This document shows positions 60,795-64,000 of a DNA stretch of 64,000 bases, piece by piece. A program made the translations under genes and the position numbers. Below the pieces are notes generated by a model that was not told where the DNA came from, ran no database searches, and saw only the letters and a program-made list of their open reading frames with translations. How positions within the stretch are numbered: the first letter of the stretch is position 1; every line of letters starts with the position of its first letter. Source of the stretch: Mucilaginibacter dorajii (GTDB taxonomy: Bacteria > Bacteroidota > Bacteroidia > Sphingobacteriales > Sphingobacteriaceae); NCBI RefSeq assembly GCF_024808255.1, contig NZ_JANTYS010000008.1, positions 62,001 to 126,000 of the forward strand, given 5' to 3'.

Positions 60795-61421
60795 ATGATT
60801 AATGAACCTGAGAAGCCCGGATTTTGGGAGTTGAGCTTTATTGAAAAGAAGGAAATGTGGGGTTTTGAGCCGGCGAAATCCGCAGTACTGACAAAGGACT
60901 TTTTTGTTGAAAAAGCAGTGAAAAATATGCTCATTCCCGGAATTGGTTACGGTCGCAACGCGCAGGTTTTCAAGGATAACGGAATAGCTGTAACGGGCAT
61001 CGAGATATCAAAAACCGCTATTGAGATGGCCTGGAAGTATTATGGAACAGATATGATCATCTTTCATGGTTCTGTGACCGATATGCCCTTTGATAATCAC
61101 CAATATGATGGGATATTTTGTTACGCGTTAATTCATTTGCTGAGTGAAAGTGAGCGGGAAAAACTTATCCGGGACTGCTATGATCAACTAACAGAAAACG
61201 GGTATATGGTTTTTACAGCCATCTCTAAAGAAGCCCCCACCTATGGTAAAGGTAAATTTGTTAGCACAGACAGATATGAAATATTCGATGGCGTTAAGAT
61301 GTTCTTTTACGATAAAGAGTCGATTAAAGCAGAGTTTAGCAAAGCCGGATTATTTGAAATCACAGAAATTACCGAAAATTATCCGTTCTTTTTAATTACA
61401 TGTAAAAAGGGTGGTAAGTAA
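60795..61421 (+). CDS. Class I SAM-dependent methyltransferase
   Basis: 208 residues. The SAM motif is LIPGIGYGRNAQVF, then GIEISKTAIEMA (acidic residue binding ribose), VTDMPFDNHQYDGIFCY and a late strand. It resembles small thiopurine/tellurite-type or ubiE-like methyltransferases; substrate unknown. It is 36 nt after the previous gene and possibly co-transcribed. Confidence 0.88.
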   Translation: MINEPEKPGFWELSFIEKKEMWGFEPAKSAVLTKDFFVEKAVKNMLIPGIGYGRNAQVFKDNGIAVTGIEISKTAIEMAWKYYGTDMIIFHGSVTDMPFDNHQYDGIFCYALIHLLSESEREKLIRDCYDQLTENGYMVFTAISKEAPTYGKGKFVSTDRYEIFDGVKMFFYDKESIKAEFSKAGLFEITEITENYPFFLITCKKGGK

Positions 61422-61468
61422 AAAAATAGCACCTGAACATAGGCTATCAACCATAACCTATGAACTAA

Positions 61469-62605
61469 TTAAAACGCTTGCCCCAGTGCCAGATAGAATC
61501 CGCTTTGCCTGCTCTCCCCCGGATTTTTTTGGCCAATACCATAATCAGCACGAATGCTCAGGCCTTTTTCAATATCAAAGAAGTAGCGTGCGCCGCCACC
61601 ATAATTTGGTTTTAACTCAGCCCAGCTAAAGCTTTTGTTAAATACCTCGCCGGTACCAACAAATCCAACAAGGCCCCACCTTGGGCTTAGCCGGTAGCGT
61701 AATTCGGTTTGGCCAGCCAGCATATTTCTATCGCGATAGCGACCGTTGTAATAGCCCCGCATCATTTCGTCATTACCCAATGCCGGTAACAAATAAAATG
61801 GCGACCGGCTGCCTGTAAGACTTTGTTCCTGGATATCAACGCCCAAAACAAACTTCTTGCTCAAAGCAAAAAACTGGGAATATTCTACATTTAAAAAACC
61901 GCCACTATAATCAGTTTTGCCATATCCTCGTATTACTTCAAAAGAGCTGGTGATTATTGCGCCTTTTGTAGTGTACGTATTATTATTCCGACTATCAAAA
62001 GTTACGCTTGGGCCAACATAAATATTACTACCACCACCATGGTTTTCAACCCTTTTGTCGGTGTAAAAGATAGTTTTGTAAGATGTTTGTGGTATGTGAA
62101 ACCGCTGGGCTCCAGATACAAAGCCCACATAAAGTTCATCGGTTAGTTTTTTTTCGGCACCCAGGTAAAATTTTAGCCGTTGCTGATCAATTTGAGTAAC
62201 ATCGGCGCTACGGGTATCGTTGCCAATGCCATAAAAACTAAAGGGGAAGTTATAATAGCTTATGCCAGCGGCAAAGTGATAGCTGTTACCAGGAGTCCAA
62301 TAGTTGGTATTGATGCTAAACTTGCTTTGACCTTTTGTGGCAACTGTTGCATAGCCAAATATGCTTGATACACGGGTATCACTCTTAACCGAATCGGTAT
62401 AAAATGAATATAAACCGGCGCCTCCAACTTCCAGGCCTGTTTCGGGGGCAGAACTGATTGCGGGTAATACAACAAAGCTGCTTTTTTTTGTACTATCTGC
62501 CTTATTAAAAAACATTTTGCGGATAAACTTTGGCAGTACATGCGTTTGAGCCTGGCTGGTTTGCACGCAAAAAACAAATAATAATATGGTTACAAATATC
62601 TTCAT
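61469..62605 (-). CDS. Omp85-like outer-membrane beta-barrel protein
   Basis: 378 residues, signal peptide (LLFVFCVQTSQA), then alternating beta strands ending in Phe (FYLALGQAF), as required for barrel insertion. Contains GAIITSSFEVIRGYGKTDYSGGFLNVEYSQFFAL, RGYYNGRYRDRNMLAGQTELRYRLSPRWGLVGFVGTG and GGGARYFFDIEKGLSIRADYGIG, like the C-terminal surface-antigen (D15) barrel of BamA/TamA proteins, but there are no POTRA domains. This short type is common in Bacteroidetes; its role is not known. Confidence 0.82.
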   Translation of the reverse strand: MKIFVTILLFVFCVQTSQAQTHVLPKFIRKMFFNKADSTKKSSFVVLPAISSAPETGLEVGGAGLYSFYTDSVKSDTRVSSIFGYATVATKGQSKFSINTNYWTPGNSYHFAAGISYYNFPFSFYGIGNDTRSADVTQIDQQRLKFYLGAEKKLTDELYVGFVSGAQRFHIPQTSYKTIFYTDKRVENHGGGSNIYVGPSVTFDSRNNNTYTTKGAIITSSFEVIRGYGKTDYSGGFLNVEYSQFFALSKKFVLGVDIQEQSLTGSRSPFYLLPALGNDEMMRGYYNGRYRDRNMLAGQTELRYRLSPRWGLVGFVGTGEVFNKSFSWAELKPNYGGGARYFFDIEKGLSIRADYGIGQKNPGESRQSGFYLALGQAF

Positions 62606-62699
62606 AAAGAATAGGGCGCTAATATAGGCTCATTTTTACTTCGGTATCTACGCAGTTTAATGTATTTTGATTTAAAAAATCATAATTAAGTAAAATGCC

Positions 62700-62707
62700 T
62701 ACTTTTG
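62700..62707 (+). promoter_or_regulatory. -7 box upstream of the deoxyhypusine-synthase-like gene
   Basis: TACTTTTG lies 23 nt before the ATG at 62731. Confidence 0.45.
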
Positions 62708-62730
62708 CACCTGAAATTTATTGACACACT

Positions 62731-63711
62731 ATGAGCATCACAAGAGGACCTATTTCGCAGTTTATTGAAAGAAATTACCTGCATTTTAACTCAGCAGCAC
62801 TAATGGATGCTGCCAAAGGATATGAGACCCACCTTGATGAAGGCGGTAAAATGATGGTTACCCTGGCCGGAGCCATGAGCACCGCCGAGTTAGGAATTTC
62901 ACTGGCCGAGATGATTCGGCAGGATAAAATAGCTATAATTTCATGCACCGGGGCAAATCTTGAAGAAGATATCATGAACCTGGTAGCGCACTCTCATTAC
63001 AAAAGAGTACCCAACTACCGCGATTTAAGTCCGCAGGAAGAATGGGATTTGTTAGAGAATCACTACAACCGTGTTACCGATACCTGTATCCCCGAAGAAG
63101 AAGCCTTCCGCAGGTTACAAAAGCACATTCATAAAATATGGAAAGATGCTGATAATAGCGGTGAGCGTTATTTTCCGCATGAATACATGTACAAAATATT
63201 GCTGAGCGGCGAGTTGGAGCAATACTATGAGATAGACCCTAAAAACTCATGGATGCTGGCCGCGGCCGAGAAGAACCTGCCTATCGTAGTACCGGGATGG
63301 GAAGACTCAACTATGGGCAACATTTTTGCATCATACATTATCAAAGGCGAGTTAAAAGCCTCAACAATGAAAAGCGGCATTGAATATATGGCCTGGCTTG
63401 CAGACTGGTATACCAAAAATTCATCGGGCAAGGGCATAGGCTTTTTCCAGATAGGTGGTGGTATAGCAGGCGACTTCCCGATATGCGTTGTGCCAATGCT
63501 TTACCAGGATATGGAAATGCACGATGTACCATTCTGGAGCTATTTCTGCCAGATCTCGGATTCAACAACATCTTACGGCTCATACTCGGGCGCGGTGCCA
63601 AATGAGAAGATCACCTGGGGCAAACTTGACATTCATACCCCTAAATTTATAGTGGAGAGTGATGCTACTATTGTTGCGCCATTAATATTTGCCTGGATTT
63701 TAAAACAATAA
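62731..63711 (+). CDS. Deoxyhypusine-synthase-like enzyme
   Basis: 326 residues. TLAGAMSTAELGISLAEMI and SCTGANLEEDI form the NAD-binding part. GGGIAGDFPICVVPM lies where the eukaryotic enzyme has GGGVVKHH. EKITWGKLDIHTPKFIVESDATIVAPLI carries the catalytic lysine (Lys298) that forms the butylimine intermediate. Bacteria have no eIF5A, so bacterial members are thought to use a small polyamine acceptor (homospermidine or related synthesis) instead. The His pair needed for eIF5A is lost here, in agreement. No other polyamine gene is visible in the window. Confidence 0.87.
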   Translation: MSITRGPISQFIERNYLHFNSAALMDAAKGYETHLDEGGKMMVTLAGAMSTAELGISLAEMIRQDKIAIISCTGANLEEDIMNLVAHSHYKRVPNYRDLSPQEEWDLLENHYNRVTDTCIPEEEAFRRLQKHIHKIWKDADNSGERYFPHEYMYKILLSGELEQYYEIDPKNSWMLAAAEKNLPIVVPGWEDSTMGNIFASYIIKGELKASTMKSGIEYMAWLADWYTKNSSGKGIGFFQIGGGIAGDFPICVVPMLYQDMEMHDVPFWSYFCQISDSTTSYGSYSGAVPNEKITWGKLDIHTPKFIVESDATIVAPLIFAWILKQ

Positions 63712-63871
63712 AGAAATTTTATAATTGCTTACAATGATTAAACCCTTTTAAATTTTGCTAAATGTTATAATATGCCATTAGCGTATTTTAAAGGGGGTTT
63801 TTGATTTATTTAGAACGATTATAAATTATAGGTTACTGTCATTTATGTGTCAGCGATAGTGTAATAAATTT

Positions 63872-63879
63872 TACTTTTG
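63872..63879 (+). promoter_or_regulatory. -7 box for the gene leaving the window
   Basis: TACTTTTG lies about 83 nt before the ATG at 63963. The 63712-63962 gap holds nothing else recognised. Confidence 0.4.
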
Positions 63880-63962
63880 TGGCTGTAAAACACAGATGCG
63901 GCACACATCTTTACAGCAGAATAAAACATTAATATAAAAATTATTTAGCATAAATACACTTT

Positions 63963-64000
63963 ATGAGAAGTTTCTCATTGATTTTTAAACAATTCTCAAG
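63963..64000 (+). CDS. Start of an unidentified gene
   Basis: The ATG at 63963 opens a frame MRSFSLIFKQFS that runs off the window. The basic-hydrophobic opening could be a signal peptide start, but 12 codons are too few to identify anything. Confidence 0.45.
   Translation, partial: MRSFSLIFKQFS

Overview
This window looks like chromosomal DNA of a Bacteroidetes bacterium of the family Sphingobacteriaceae, closest in character to Mucilaginibacter or Pedobacter. That assignment is an inference. It rests on type IX secretion and gliding genes (gldJ, porV), a gliding-motility-associated C-terminal sorting domain, a SusD-family tail, Bacteroidetes-restricted DUF4293, DUF3098 and DUF5683 families, TAnnTTTG -7 promoter boxes, and family-typical dispersed repeats. 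No tRNA, rRNA, CRISPR array or intact insertion sequence was found.

Layout. 1-4.6 kb: end of a SusD gene, gldJ divergent from porV-ispF. 4.6-9.5 kb: a three-domain GH18 / polysaccharide deacetylase / glycosyltransferase-2 enzyme, a small FeoB-associated Cys-rich protein and an ATP-grasp-like protein, all on the minus strand. 9.8-11.5 kb: gpsA and two small exported proteins. 12-17.2 kb (minus): DEAD-box helicase, LuxR-type regulator with its 7TM histidine kinase, DUF4293. 17.3-26.1 kb: ferritin-like DUF892, truA, an ABC exporter, then the conserved run ftsX-DUF3098-uppP-truB-ribF. 26.5-35.2 kb: secA, a SPOR protein, an M20 amidohydrolase, an exported protein and a large T9SS cargo protein. 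36.1-42.9 kb: parA-parB-two DUF5683-dapB-two lepB. 43.2-53.9 kb: small hydrolase, SRPBCC protein, asnS, EamA exporter, dnaG-yraN-like-glutaminyl cyclase, pgi, prfB with its programmed frameshift. 54-64 kb: LytS/LytTR-type two-component pair, an accessory patch with an IS110 remnant, an esterase, methyltransferases, an Omp85-like barrel, a deoxyhypusine-synthase-like enzyme and the start of one more gene.

The genes are mostly housekeeping: chromosome segregation, cell-envelope construction, protein export (secA, lepB, T9SS), isoprenoid, riboflavin, diaminopimelate and tRNA-modification steps. The unusual content is between and sometimes inside the genes. Two repeat systems stand out. One is a set of degenerate arrays of 7- or 8-nt words, with different words at each locus, often in facing inverted arms. 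One such array is read in frame inside truA, and others supply the start codons of ftsX and of two GTG-start genes. The other is a family of twelve GC-rich stem-loops, each with an asymmetric tail ending in GGCT that always points into an adjacent coding region; it often supplies the last residues and the stop codon. One copy is split by a 228-bp element with inverted ends. Other items worth attention are a DNA primase that has lost all four zinc ligands, several promoters placed so close to start codons that leaderless mRNA is expected, and tandem signal peptidases.
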